Shown: positions 16,789-23,747 of the stretch, piece by piece
Layout: each line of letters starts with the position of its first letter
How positions within the stretch are numbered: position 1 is the first letter of the stretch
Origin: UBA2334 sp964396895
Lineage (GTDB): Bacteria; Pseudomonadota; Gammaproteobacteria; Burkholderiales; Burkholderiaceae_C
NCBI GenBank assembly: GCA_964396895.1
Contig: CAYNGJ010000030.1
Span: 1-27,887 of the forward strand
Direction: 5' to 3'
DNA length: 27,887 nucleotides
Program-made: the position numbers and the translations under genes
Notes under the pieces: generated by a model
What the model saw: only the letters and a program-made list of their open reading frames with translations
What the model was told of the DNA's origin: nothing
The model's database searches: none

Positions 16789-16941
16789 CCCCAGCGTCCT
16801 GGGGAGGGTGTGGCGTTGTTGCATTGCAACATGTCCACGCCGACGGCCAGGGTCTGGGTGGTGCTCGGCGTGGCAGCAGGCGCACAATGGCGCTCCTTTG
16901 GGCTTTGAAATCCTGACCCTTCGTGGCGCCAGGTCACACTT
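16789..16941 (+). promoter_or_regulatory. Structured glpK-kup intergenic region / kup leader
   Basis: Three perfect hairpins follow each other in 85 nt. The first is CCCCAG/CTGGGG at 16789-16804 with a 4-nt loop. The second is TGTTGC/GCAACA at 16817-16831 with a 3-nt loop. The third is CCACGCCGA/TCGGCGTGG at 16835-16873, with a 9-bp stem and a 21-nt loop that holds a further CCAG/CTGG pairing. The first may help end glpK transcription although no T-run follows; the others would lie in a kup leader. No known riboswitch class was recognised. Confidence 0.4.
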
Positions 16942-18810
16942 TTGGCTTCATCCAAATCATCCCTTGCCACGCTGACACTGGGCGCCATCGGCGTGGTGTA
17001 CGGCGACATCGGCACCAGCGTGCTGTACGCCATCAAGGAAATTTTCGGCTCAGGCCACGTGCCCTTCACCCGCGACAACGTGTTCGGCGTGTTGTCCATC
17101 GTGTTCTGGACCCTCACGGTCATCGTCTCGCTCAAATACGTCACCCTGGTGCTGCGCGCCGACAACAAGGGCGAGGGCGGTCTGGTGGCCATGCTGGCGC
17201 TGGCGTCGCAGTCGGTGAAAGACAAGCCCGTGCTGCGCAAATGGCTGCTGCTGGTGGGCATTTTCGGCACCTGCCTGTTTTATGGCGACGGGGTCATCAC
17301 CCCGGCCATTTCGGTGCTGTCGGCCGTCGAGGGCCTGGAGGTGATTTCGCCCGCCTTCAAAAAGGGCGTGATCCCCATCACCCTGGTCATTTTGTTTGGC
17401 CTGTTTGCCGTGCAAAAGCGCGGCACCACCGGCATTGGCAAGTTTTTTGGCCCCATCACGCTGGTGTGGTTTGCCACGATCGCCGCGCTGGGTCTGGTCA
17501 ACATTGCCCACCACCCCGACATTTTGTGGGCCATCAGCCCGCACCACGCACTGTTGTTCATGTGGACGCAACCGGGCACCACCTTCATCATTTTGGGCGC
17601 GGTGGTGCTGTGCGTCACTGGTGGCGAAGCGCTCTACGCCGACATGGGCCACTTCGGCAAAAAGCCCATCCGCCTGGCTTGGTTCTCGGTGGTCATGCCC
17701 TGCCTCACGCTCAACTACTTTGGCCAAGGCGCGCTGTTGCTGCAAAACCCCGAGGCGGTCAAAAACCCGTTCTTCCTGATGGCCCCGGGCTGGCTGCTGG
17801 TACCACTGGTTTGTCTGGCCACCATGGCCACGGTCATCGCGTCGCAGGCGCTCATTTCCGGGGCCTTCAGCGTCACCAAGCAGGTGGTGCAACTGGGCTA
17901 TCTGCCGCGCCTGCAGGTGCTGCACACCAGCGTGAAAGACACCGGGCAAATCTACATCCCCATGGTCAACTGGGGCTTGTTTGTGGCCATCGTGCTGGCG
18001 GTGGTGCTGTTCAAGTCCAGCTCCAACCTGGCGGCGGCCTACGGCATCGCGGTGTGCACCGACATGCTCATCACCACGGTGCTGACGTTCTTCGTCATTC
18101 GCCATGGCTGGAAGTACCCGCTGTGGCTGTGCCTGGCGGCCACGGGCTTTTTCTTTGTGGTGGACGTGGTGTTCTGGGCCTCCAACATGCTCAAGCTGCT
18201 CGATGGCGGCTGGTTCCCGCTGATGATAGGCGGCGTGGTGTTCGTGCTCATGCTCACTTGGCAGGATGGCCGCCACCTGCTGAGCGAGAAGCTCCGCCAA
18301 GACTCCTTGGACCTGTCCAGTTTCCTGGATGCCATCTTTGTGGCGCCACCCGTGCGTGTGCCTGGCACGGCGGTGTTCCTGACCGCTGAAACCGGCACCG
18401 TGCCCAACGCTTTACTGCACAACCTCAAGCACAACAAGGTGCTGCACGAGAGCAACCTGTTCGTCACCGTGCGCCACCACGAAACCCCCTGGGTGGGCCT
18501 GGACAAGCGGCTGGAGGTGGAGTCGTTGGGTCACGACTGCTGGCAGGTGGTCATCAACTACGGCTTCAAGAACGACCCCAACGTGCCCAAGGCGCTGGAG
18601 CTGATGCGCGGGCGGGGTTGCGAGCTGGAGCCCATGACCACCAGCTACTTCCTGTCGCGTGACACGGTCATCCCCACCTTGGGCGGCGGCATGGCCTTTT
18701 GGCGCGAAAAGATTTTTGCGCAAATGCACCGCAACGCCAGCGGCGCAGCGGACTTCCTCAACCTGCCCAGCAACGCGGTGGTGGAGTTGGGTTCCAAAAT
18801 CGAAATTTAA
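16942..18810 (+). CDS. kup: Low-affinity K+ uptake protein Kup
   Basis: Inner-membrane K+/H+ symporter of the KUP/HAK family, 622 residues. The N-terminus LTLGAIGVVYGDIGTSVLYA carries the family signature GVVYGDIGTSPLYA (here S-V-L-Y). LKYVTLVLRADNKGEGG, FYGDGVITPAISVLSAVEG and GEALYADMGHFG follow, with about 12 membrane segments up to residue 455. The cytosolic C-terminal domain includes PGTAVFLTAETGTVPNALLHNLKHNK. The start must be TTG at 16942: the frame is closed by a TGA at 16906-16908 and no ATG or GTG lies between. The encoded MASSKSSLATLTLGAIG agrees with the usual N-terminus of betaproteobacterial Kup proteins. A weak start codon combined with a structured leader suggests low or regulated translation. 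Confidence 0.95.
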   Translation: MASSKSSLATLTLGAIGVVYGDIGTSVLYAIKEIFGSGHVPFTRDNVFGVLSIVFWTLTVIVSLKYVTLVLRADNKGEGGLVAMLALASQSVKDKPVLRKWLLLVGIFGTCLFYGDGVITPAISVLSAVEGLEVISPAFKKGVIPITLVILFGLFAVQKRGTTGIGKFFGPITLVWFATIAALGLVNIAHHPDILWAISPHHALLFMWTQPGTTFIILGAVVLCVTGGEALYADMGHFGKKPIRLAWFSVVMPCLTLNYFGQGALLLQNPEAVKNPFFLMAPGWLLVPLVCLATMATVIASQALISGAFSVTKQVVQLGYLPRLQVLHTSVKDTGQIYIPMVNWGLFVAIVLAVVLFKSSSNLAAAYGIAVCTDMLITTVLTFFVIRHGWKYPLWLCLAATGFFFVVDVVFWASNMLKLLDGGWFPLMIGGVVFVLMLTWQDGRHLLSEKLRQDSLDLSSFLDAIFVAPPVRVPGTAVFLTAETGTVPNALLHNLKHNKVLHESNLFVTVRHHETPWVGLDKRLEVESLGHDCWQVVINYGFKNDPNVPKALELMRGRGCELEPMTTSYFLSRDTVIPTLGGGMAFWREKIFAQMHRNASGAADFLNLPSNAVVELGSKIEI

Positions 18811-18812
18811 AG

Positions 18813-18866
18813 CATTTTTGGCATCTACCGCATGACAGGTAAGTGTTTGTAGCTCTTATTTTTTTG
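18813..18866 (+). repeat. Interspersed repeat copy D, downstream of kup
   Basis: Lies in the 90-bp gap between the convergent kup and DUF2007 genes (18811-18900). In the same orientation as the proA copy it shares GGC, TC, A, CGC, TG, then AAG and AGCT at matching spacing, ending in a T-run instead of an A-run. Divergent copy, moderate support. The T-rich end could also help kup termination. Confidence 0.35.
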
Positions 18867-18900
18867 TGTGGTGTCACTGCGCAGTTATTCGGCATTCAGC

Positions 18901-19203
18901 TCAGCGTGGCATCCAGGCACCGCAGTTCCAGCACTGCTCAAAACCGCCCTCAATGAGTTCGTCGCACACACAAACCCACCGGTGCTGAGGCAGATGTTGC
19001 AGGTGGTGCAGCAGTTGCCGTGCCGCCTTTTCTTGCTCTGGGTGCTTGATCCATACCTCCGGCATGCATTGGTCGGGCGGGAGTTCACCCGCCATGCCGC
19101 CCAGGTATTGCCGCTGCACACTGGCTTCAATGCCCTCGGTTTTCAGCATTTCCGCCCACAATGTGGCGATTTGCAGGTTGGGGGCTTGTGTCAGGCGGGG
19201 CAT
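18901..19203 (-). CDS. DUF2007 domain protein with C-terminal zinc ribbon
   Basis: Small 100-residue cytoplasmic protein. The N-terminal half matches the DUF2007 (putative signal-transducing) pattern: LTQAPNLQIATLWAEMLKTEGI, then QYLGGMAGELPP and PEVWI. The C-terminal half has paired cysteines C78-x-C80 and C91-x-x-C94 in CVCDELIEG and QCWNCG, consistent with zinc binding. The function of the family is unknown; it is common beside housekeeping genes in betaproteobacteria. It is convergent with kup and divergent from gshB. A -10-like CACAAT ends 6 nt before the ATG, so the mRNA may be leaderless. A longer reading in another frame on the forward strand across this region has no family resemblance. 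Confidence 0.85.
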   Translation of the reverse strand: MPRLTQAPNLQIATLWAEMLKTEGIEASVQRQYLGGMAGELPPDQCMPEVWIKHPEQEKAARQLLHHLQHLPQHRWVCVCDELIEGGFEQCWNCGAWMPR

Positions 19204-19209
19204 GGGGGA

Positions 19210-19215
19210 ATTGTG
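19210..19215 (-). promoter_or_regulatory. Candidate -10 element of the DUF2007 gene
   Basis: Reverse-strand CACAAT followed by TCCCCC and then the ATG. This repeats the proA arrangement (GACAAT, TCCCGG, ATG) with identical spacing, implying a transcript starting at or next to the start codon. The -35 position falls in the GC-rich hairpin at 19225-19244. Confidence 0.38.
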
Positions 19216-19224
19216 AACCGTGTC

Positions 19225-19244
19225 GGCCGGCTCGCTGGCCGGCC
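19225..19244. repeat. GC-only inverted repeat in DUF2007/gshB divergent region
   Basis: GGCCGGC (19225-19231) and GCCGGCC (19238-19244) form a perfect 7-bp, all-GC stem with a 6-nt loop. It sits in the 170-bp gap 19204-19373 between divergent genes. It could be a binding site or an RNA hairpin; the rest of the gap shows no convincing gshB promoter. Confidence 0.4.
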
Positions 19245-19373
19245 TGTGGTGGTGCCAAAGTGTTCATGCTCTCAGGTCCTCCCAGCACAAACGTCCCTCC
19301 GCTGCTAAGCTGCCCGCTTTTGCAGTCATTGCCCGCCCTTGCCAGCCACTGCCGCCCCGCTGCGGTCATCACC

Positions 19374-20378
19374 ATGCACATCCTCGTTGTTGCCGACCCC
19401 GTCGAGTCGTTCAAAACCCACAAAGACACCACTTACGTCATGATGCGCGAGGCGCAGCGGCGCGGCCACACCATCGCGGTGTGCGAGCCCAGTCACTTGG
19501 CCTGGCAAAGCGGCCAGCCCGTCACGGCCAGCGTGCGCCACCTGCGCCTGTTGGACATCACTCCGGCCTACGGCGCTACCCAGGCCACCCAGCCGTGGTT
19601 TGAGGAGGTGCCAGCCACCACACCCGCCCCCCACAGCACAGGCCGCACGGCGCTGAAAGACTTCGGCGCAGTGCTGATGCGCAAAGACCCCCCGTTTGAT
19701 GCCGAGTTCATCTACGCCACCCACCTGCTGGAGCAGGCGGAGCGTGAAGGTGCCCGCGTGTTCAACCAGCCCGCCGCGCTGCGCGACCACCCCGAAAAGC
19801 TGGCGCTGATGCAGTTTGCGCAGTACGCGCCGCCCACGCTCGTCACGCGCAGTGCCGACGATGTCAAAGCCTTCCACGCCGAGCACGGCGACATCATCCT
19901 GAAGCCGCTGGACGGCATGGGCGGCATGGGCATTTTCCGTGTGAAGGCCGATGGGCTGAACCTGGGCGCCATCACCGAAACACTGAACCTGGACGGTGCG
20001 CAGACCCTGATGGTGCAGCGCTACCTGCCCGAAATCACCGAGGGCGACAAGCGCGTGCTGGTCATTGGTGGCCAACCCGTGCCCTTCAGCCTGGCGCGCA
20101 TTCCGCAGGGCAGCGAGGTGCGCGGCAACCTGGCGGCGGGCGGCAAGGGCGTGGCCATGCCGCTGACCGACCGCGAGCTTGAAATTGCCCAAGCCGTGGG
20201 CCCCACGCTGGCCGCGCGCGGCCTGCTGTTGGTGGGTCTGGACGTGATCGGCGGCTGCCTGACCGAGGTGAACGTGACCAGCCCGACCTGCTTCCAGGAA
20301 ATCACCCAGCAAATGGGCTTTGATGTGGCGGCGATGTTTGTGGATGCGCTGGAGGCAGCCTTCACCAAGAATCGTTAA
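19374..20378 (+). CDS. gshB: Glutathione synthetase
   Basis: ATP-grasp enzyme adding glycine to gamma-glutamylcysteine, the second step of glutathione synthesis. The 334-residue product starts MHILVVADPVESFKTHKDTTY, the standard GshB N-terminus, and includes VLMRKDPPFDAEFIYATHLLE, the ATP-binding loop ILKPLDGMGGMGIFRV, IPQGSEVRGNLAAGG, and the metal-binding C-terminal LDVIGGCLTEVNVTSPTCFQE. The ATG at 19374 was chosen on this N-terminus; no clear Shine-Dalgarno sequence precedes it. It is separated from gshA by about 5.9 kb. It is convergent with the SMR exporter, and the 53-bp gap between them is almost entirely an interspersed repeat. Confidence 0.96.
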   Translation: MHILVVADPVESFKTHKDTTYVMMREAQRRGHTIAVCEPSHLAWQSGQPVTASVRHLRLLDITPAYGATQATQPWFEEVPATTPAPHSTGRTALKDFGAVLMRKDPPFDAEFIYATHLLEQAEREGARVFNQPAALRDHPEKLALMQFAQYAPPTLVTRSADDVKAFHAEHGDIILKPLDGMGGMGIFRVKADGLNLGAITETLNLDGAQTLMVQRYLPEITEGDKRVLVIGGQPVPFSLARIPQGSEVRGNLAAGGKGVAMPLTDRELEIAQAVGPTLAARGLLLVGLDVIGGCLTEVNVTSPTCFQEITQQMGFDVAAMFVDALEAAFTKNR

Positions 20379-20424
20379 CAGTAGCTGTCAAGCCAATGAA
20401 CATAAGCGCTGGAGGCTGTTTTGG
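20379..20424 (-). repeat. Interspersed repeat copy C, between gshB and the SMR gene
   Basis: Read on the reverse strand it contains CCAAAACAG, CCTC, AGCGCTT, TGTT and GACAGCTACTG, matching the copy inside proA block by block. It starts immediately after the gshB stop codon and ends 7 bp before the SMR stop codon, so it fills the convergent gap and may also act in transcription termination. Confidence 0.55.
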
Positions 20425-20431
20425 TTGAAAT

Positions 20432-20764
20432 TCAATGCCCGCCTGTTTTGGAAAACACATTCAGCACCACCACGCCCGCCAAGATCAGGCCCATGCCCAG
20501 CAGGCCCATGGCGTCGATGGTCTGACCGTACAGCCACCACGCCACCAGGGTGATGAGCACAATGCCCAGGCCCGACCACACGGCGTAGGTAATGCCCACG
20601 GGTATGGTCTTGAGCACCAGTGACAGGCAGTAGAACGACACGCCGTAGCCCACCACCACCACGACCGAGGGCCACAGGCGGCTGAAGCCGTCGCTGGCTT
20701 TCAGCGCCGAGGTGCCCACCACCTCGGCCAGGATGGCAATGGCCAGGGTGAGCCAGGCGTTCAT
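20432..20764 (-). CDS. Small multidrug resistance (SMR) exporter, EmrE-like
   Basis: Four-helix inner-membrane protein of exactly 110 residues, the same length as EmrE. It functions as a proton-coupled antiporter dimer for cationic compounds. The essential membrane glutamate is E14 in AILAEVVGT, and the EmrE substrate-site aromatics are all present at the same positions: Y40, Y60 and W63. The IPVGITYAVWSGLGIVLI segment resembles EmrE (Qac type) more than the SugE/Gdx guanidinium type, an assignment made from memory of the two subgroups. Its ATG overlaps the stop codon of the glutamine amidotransferase by 4 bp (20761-20764), so translation is likely coupled. It is the last gene of the reverse-strand series. 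Confidence 0.92.
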   Translation of the reverse strand: MNAWLTLAIAILAEVVGTSALKASDGFSRLWPSVVVVVGYGVSFYCLSLVLKTIPVGITYAVWSGLGIVLITLVAWWLYGQTIDAMGLLGMGLILAGVVVLNVFSKTGGH

Positions 20765-21525
20765 GGCTGGGGCAGACCGTCCACAAACACCATCAGTTCA
20801 TTGGGTTCAAACGCGGTCCAGGCTTCGTTGTCGGTCAAGGGTGTGGTGACGATGACGGCGGCGCGGTCGCTGGGGTGGTTGAGGTCAGCAAAGTTGACCG
20901 TCCAGTCGTGGTCTTTCAGGGTGGCCTGTGAAAACGGGTGCTGGCGCACCAGGTAATGCAGCTTGGTGCTGCAGTGGGCCCACAGCGCATCGCCATTGCT
21001 GAGCAAGAAGTTAAAGCTGCCAAAGGCGCGTACCTGAGGCACCAGTTCTTGCAGCGTCAGCGTCAGCTCAGCCACGGTGGGCAGGGCGGCGTGGCTTTTG
21101 GCCAACTCCTGCATCAGCCAGCAGAAGGCGCGCTCGCTGTCGGTACTGCCCACGGGTTGAAAGTGGGTGTGCAGGTGGGGCTGGTAGTCTTTCAGGTCAC
21201 CGTTGTGGGCAAACACCCAGTGACGGCCCCACAGCTCGCGCACAAAGGGATGGGCGTTTTCCAGGCACACCGATCCAATCGTGGCCTTGCGCACATGGGC
21301 AATGATGTTTTTGCTCTTGAGTGGATAGCGCTTGATGAAATCCGCCATGGGCGAGTTGGCCGCGCTCTGGTGGTCCACAAAGTGCCGCAGTCCCCGGCCT
21401 TCAAAAAAGGCGATCCCCCAGCCGTCGGCGTGGTGGTCGGTCTGTCCACCGCGCTGGCAAAAGCCGGTGAAGCTGAAGGTGGCGTCGGTGGGGGTGGCGC
21501 AGTTGAGGCCCAGCAGTTGGCACAT
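20761..21525 (-). CDS. Class II glutamine amidotransferase, YafJ type
   Basis: Stand-alone Ntn-type glutaminase domain of 254 residues. The start ATG at 21525 places the catalytic cysteine at position 2 (MCQLLGLN), as required because it becomes the N-terminal nucleophile; longer readings upstream would destroy this and are rejected. Other landmarks are DHHADGWGIAFFEG, IIAHVRKATIG, NAHPFVRELWGRHWVFAHNGDL and GSTDSERAFCWLM, typical of the YafJ/EgtC-like group. No synthase domain is attached, and the acceptor substrate is unknown. It follows the 86-residue membrane protein with a 22-bp gap and overlaps the SMR gene by 4 bp. Confidence 0.92.
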   Translation of the reverse strand: MCQLLGLNCATPTDATFSFTGFCQRGGQTDHHADGWGIAFFEGRGLRHFVDHQSAANSPMADFIKRYPLKSKNIIAHVRKATIGSVCLENAHPFVRELWGRHWVFAHNGDLKDYQPHLHTHFQPVGSTDSERAFCWLMQELAKSHAALPTVAELTLTLQELVPQVRAFGSFNFLLSNGDALWAHCSTKLHYLVRQHPFSQATLKDHDWTVNFADLNHPSDRAAVIVTTPLTDNEAWTAFEPNELMVFVDGLPQP

Positions 21526-21547
21526 GGTGGGTGGTTGGGCGAACGCG

Positions 21548-21808
21548 TCAGCCCGGGTGGTCGGTGGGAGGATGGGCAGGGGGTTGGGGCCGTCCCCGCC
21601 ACAGTTTGAGGGCCAGCAGTGCCAGCGGTGTGGCGTGCAGGAACAGGTCAAACACGTCCAGTGGCCGCGTCAGTGTGCCCTGCATGAGCATGCGCAGTTT
21701 TTCCAGCAAATGGGGCTCTGGGTGCACCGGGGCCACGGCCAGCCAGGCCGCCACCAGGGCCACCCACAGCAAGGGAAGCTGGTCCACCCAGCCCAGCAAG
21801 CGCTTCAT
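21548..21808 (-). CDS. Small conserved membrane protein (unknown function)
   Basis: 86-residue protein with two predicted hydrophobic segments: about residues 10-28 (LPLLWVALVAAWLAVAPV) and 55-70 (LFLHATPLALLALKLW), joined by PEPHLLEKLRMLMQG. The tail is short and proline-rich. Similar short proteins in Comamonadaceae are, as I recall, often labelled 'RND transporter', but a protein this small cannot be an RND pump. Its ATG overlaps the stop codon of the CWC gene by 4 bp (21805-21808), implying coupled translation. A much longer reading exists upstream in the same frame, but that part only shadows the CWC gene. Confidence 0.72.
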   Translation of the reverse strand: MKRLLGWVDQLPLLWVALVAAWLAVAPVHPEPHLLEKLRMLMQGTLTRPLDVFDLFLHATPLALLALKLWRGRPQPPAHPPTDHPG

Positions 21809-22032
21809 GCGCTGGCCTGTGCACAGCGGGCACAGATGCAGGCCAGCCCTTTGGCCTGTGCCGGCACGCTGGCCAGCAGCTCTGCACTGAAGTTGACCTG
21901 TGTGCACCAGCAGGGCTCGGTGCTGGCCGTGCCGGTTTGGCGCGCCAGTTCCATGGCGCACAGGTTGGGTTGACCACACACCGGGCAGCACCCGGGGTCG
22001 GGCGAAGCGGATGGATCAGATGGGACAAGCAT
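21805..22032 (-). CDS. Cysteine-rich CWC family protein
   Basis: 75-residue protein with nine cysteines (15, 16, 19, 25, 41, 43, 65, 67, 70). The motifs CPVCGQPNLCAM, PCWC and ACICARC are those of the cysteine-rich CWC family, probably a small zinc-binding protein of unknown role. The ATG at 22032 is preferred over a GTG at 22062, which would add ten residues. A -10-like TACATT lies 7 nt before the ATG and no Shine-Dalgarno sequence is seen. It follows the PiT transporter by 58 bp and overlaps the next gene by 4 bp. Confidence 0.8.
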   Translation of the reverse strand: MLVPSDPSASPDPGCCPVCGQPNLCAMELARQTGTASTEPCWCTQVNFSAELLASVPAQAKGLACICARCAQASA

Positions 22033-22039
22033 GGTCTGT

Positions 22040-22045
22040 AATGTA
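22040..22045 (-). promoter_or_regulatory. Candidate -10 element of the CWC gene
   Basis: Reverse-strand TACATT ends 7 nt before the ATG at 22032, the same close arrangement as at proA and the DUF2007 gene. A TTGGCG upstream is too far away (about 21 bp) to be a good -35 box. Confidence 0.28.
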
Positions 22046-22090
22046 CCGAAACCTGCGCGCACCTTTCGCCAAACGCCGTGTGTGGGGGTG

Positions 22091-23683
22091 TCAGTTCAGC
22101 GCGTTGCCCATCATGTGCTGCAGGATAAAAAACACCAGCGCGGCCATGGCGGCCGAAGCGGGCACGGTGATGACCCAGGCCGCCGCGATGCGCAGCAACT
22201 GCGAGCGCTTGACCAGTTCACGGCGATACACCTTCTTCAGGGTTTTGCGCTCGGGCTTGGAGAAGTGGGCCAAGTCTTCCTGGCGTTTGACCTTGGATTT
22301 GAGGTCATCCAGCAGTTGCCCCTTCTCGGCCACGCTGGCGGCCTTGAAGCGGTTCAAGAACTCGTTGAGTGCCGCCTGGTCTTCTTCGGGGTGGTGGGAT
22401 TTGATTTCCTCCACCAACCGGTCGTAGCGGTTTTTCAGGTATTCGCGCAGAAAGCCCACGCCAAACACCGCGCCCACGGCGATGTGGGTGGAGCTGACGG
22501 GCAGCCCCATTTCACTGGCCACGATCACCGTCAGTGTGGCGGCCATGGCGATGCAGTAGGCACGCGTCTTGTCCAGTTCCGTGATTTCAGAACCCACGGT
22601 GCGGATCACCCGCGGGCCATACAGCGCCAGCCCCACCGATATGCCCAGGGCACCGATCATCATCACCCACATGGGCACAGGTGCATCCTTGGAAATGCCC
22701 GTGGCAGCAGACGAGGCCATGTCGACAATGGCGGCCAGTGGCCCCACGGCGTTGGCCACGTCGTTGGAGCCGTGGGCAAAACTGAGCAGGGCCGCCGCAA
22801 AAATCAGGGGGTAGGTGAACAGGTCGTTCACCGCGTCTTTGCTGTTGTCCATGGTTTGGGCATGGCGGGTCAGCACCTGGCGCACCAGCACAAACACCAC
22901 CCCTGCAGCCACCAGGCCCAGGCCCATGGCCACGGGGGTGGGCACACTCCAGATGCGGTTCAGGCCCTTGAGCATCAGGTAGGTCACAAAGCTCCAGCCC
23001 ATGAAGGCCATGAGCCACGGCACCACGGAGCGGGCCGCATCCACCTTGTCGGTCTTGTAGGTGATGCTGCGCTTGATGACGAACAGCAACGCCGCCGCCA
23101 TGATGCCGCCCAGCACTGGCGAGATCACCCAGCTGGCGGCAATCTGGGTCATCTTGGCCCAGTTCACAATGTCCATGCCGCTGGCCGCCACGCCACCACC
23201 GATCACGGCACCGACGATGGAGTGTGTGGTGGACACGGGTGCGCCAATGGCCGTGGCCGCGTTCAGCCACACCGCCGCTGCCAGCAAGGCCGAGAGCATG
23301 ACCCAGATGAAGGTTTCCTTGTTCGGAATCAGCGCCGGGTTGATGATGCCGTTGCGGATGGTGCCCACCACCTCCCCACCGGCAATGATGGCCCCGGCGG
23401 CTTCAAAAATAGCCGCAATGACCAGTGCGCCCGTCAGTGTCAGCGCCTGTGAGCCCACCGCCGGTCCCACGTTGTTGGCCACATCGTTGGCGCCGATGTT
23501 CAGCGCCATGTAGCCACCCACCACGGCGGCGGCCACGATGTACAGGCTGCCCGAACTGCCACCCCGCAGCATGGCGTAGATCAGCACGCCCACCACAAAC
23601 AGCACCCCCAAACCCAGCCGGACCAGTTCGGGGTGGCCGCGTTTGCTGGCTTTTTCCAATTCGTTGATGTGCTTGAATTCCAT
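22091..23683 (-). CDS. PiT family inorganic phosphate transporter
   Basis: Inner-membrane low-affinity phosphate (metal-phosphate) transporter, 530 residues. The two PiT signature repeats are GGYMALNIGANDVANNVGPAVG near the N-terminus and SFAHGSNDVANAVGPLAAIVD in the second half. GAPVSTTHSIVGAV and GLPVSSTHIAVGAV are the paired second motifs. A charged cytoplasmic region (about residues 415-490, containing YLKNRYDRLVEEIKSHHPEED and KSKVKRQEDL) precedes the last membrane helix, which marks the longer Pit variety. The PhoU-like (DUF47) partner often found beside pit genes is absent here. It is divergent from the reductase at 23748 and upstream of the CWC gene on the same strand. It is unrelated in sequence to the Na+/phosphate family protein at 10471. 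Confidence 0.95.
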   Translation of the reverse strand: MEFKHINELEKASKRGHPELVRLGLGVLFVVGVLIYAMLRGGSSGSLYIVAAAVVGGYMALNIGANDVANNVGPAVGSQALTLTGALVIAAIFEAAGAIIAGGEVVGTIRNGIINPALIPNKETFIWVMLSALLAAAVWLNAATAIGAPVSTTHSIVGAVIGGGVAASGMDIVNWAKMTQIAASWVISPVLGGIMAAALLFVIKRSITYKTDKVDAARSVVPWLMAFMGWSFVTYLMLKGLNRIWSVPTPVAMGLGLVAAGVVFVLVRQVLTRHAQTMDNSKDAVNDLFTYPLIFAAALLSFAHGSNDVANAVGPLAAIVDMASSAATGISKDAPVPMWVMMIGALGISVGLALYGPRVIRTVGSEITELDKTRAYCIAMAATLTVIVASEMGLPVSSTHIAVGAVFGVGFLREYLKNRYDRLVEEIKSHHPEEDQAALNEFLNRFKAASVAEKGQLLDDLKSKVKRQEDLAHFSKPERKTLKKVYRRELVKRSQLLRIAAAWVITVPASAAMAALVFFILQHMMGNALN

Positions 23684-23747
23684 GGATGTTTCGGCTTTTA
23701 TCGGTTAAACAGGGGTTTTGACCCGCACCGCGCATTGTTTCAGATTT

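Noticed and set aside
16789..16941. Cyclic di-AMP (ydaO-type) riboswitch before kup
   Set aside because: The region is too short, the hairpin arrangement does not fit, and the messenger is not expected in betaproteobacteria.
17050..18300. 416-codon reverse-strand open frame inside kup
   Set aside because: Shadow of the kup reading frame; no recognisable motif or start signal.
21526..21651. N-terminal extension of the glutamine amidotransferase
   Set aside because: Would move the catalytic cysteine away from position 2 and overlap the upstream membrane-protein gene.
23718..23746. TTGACC with a -10 candidate CAGATT before the reductase gene
   Set aside because: The -10 matches only three of six bases and the implied transcription start would lie inside the coding region.
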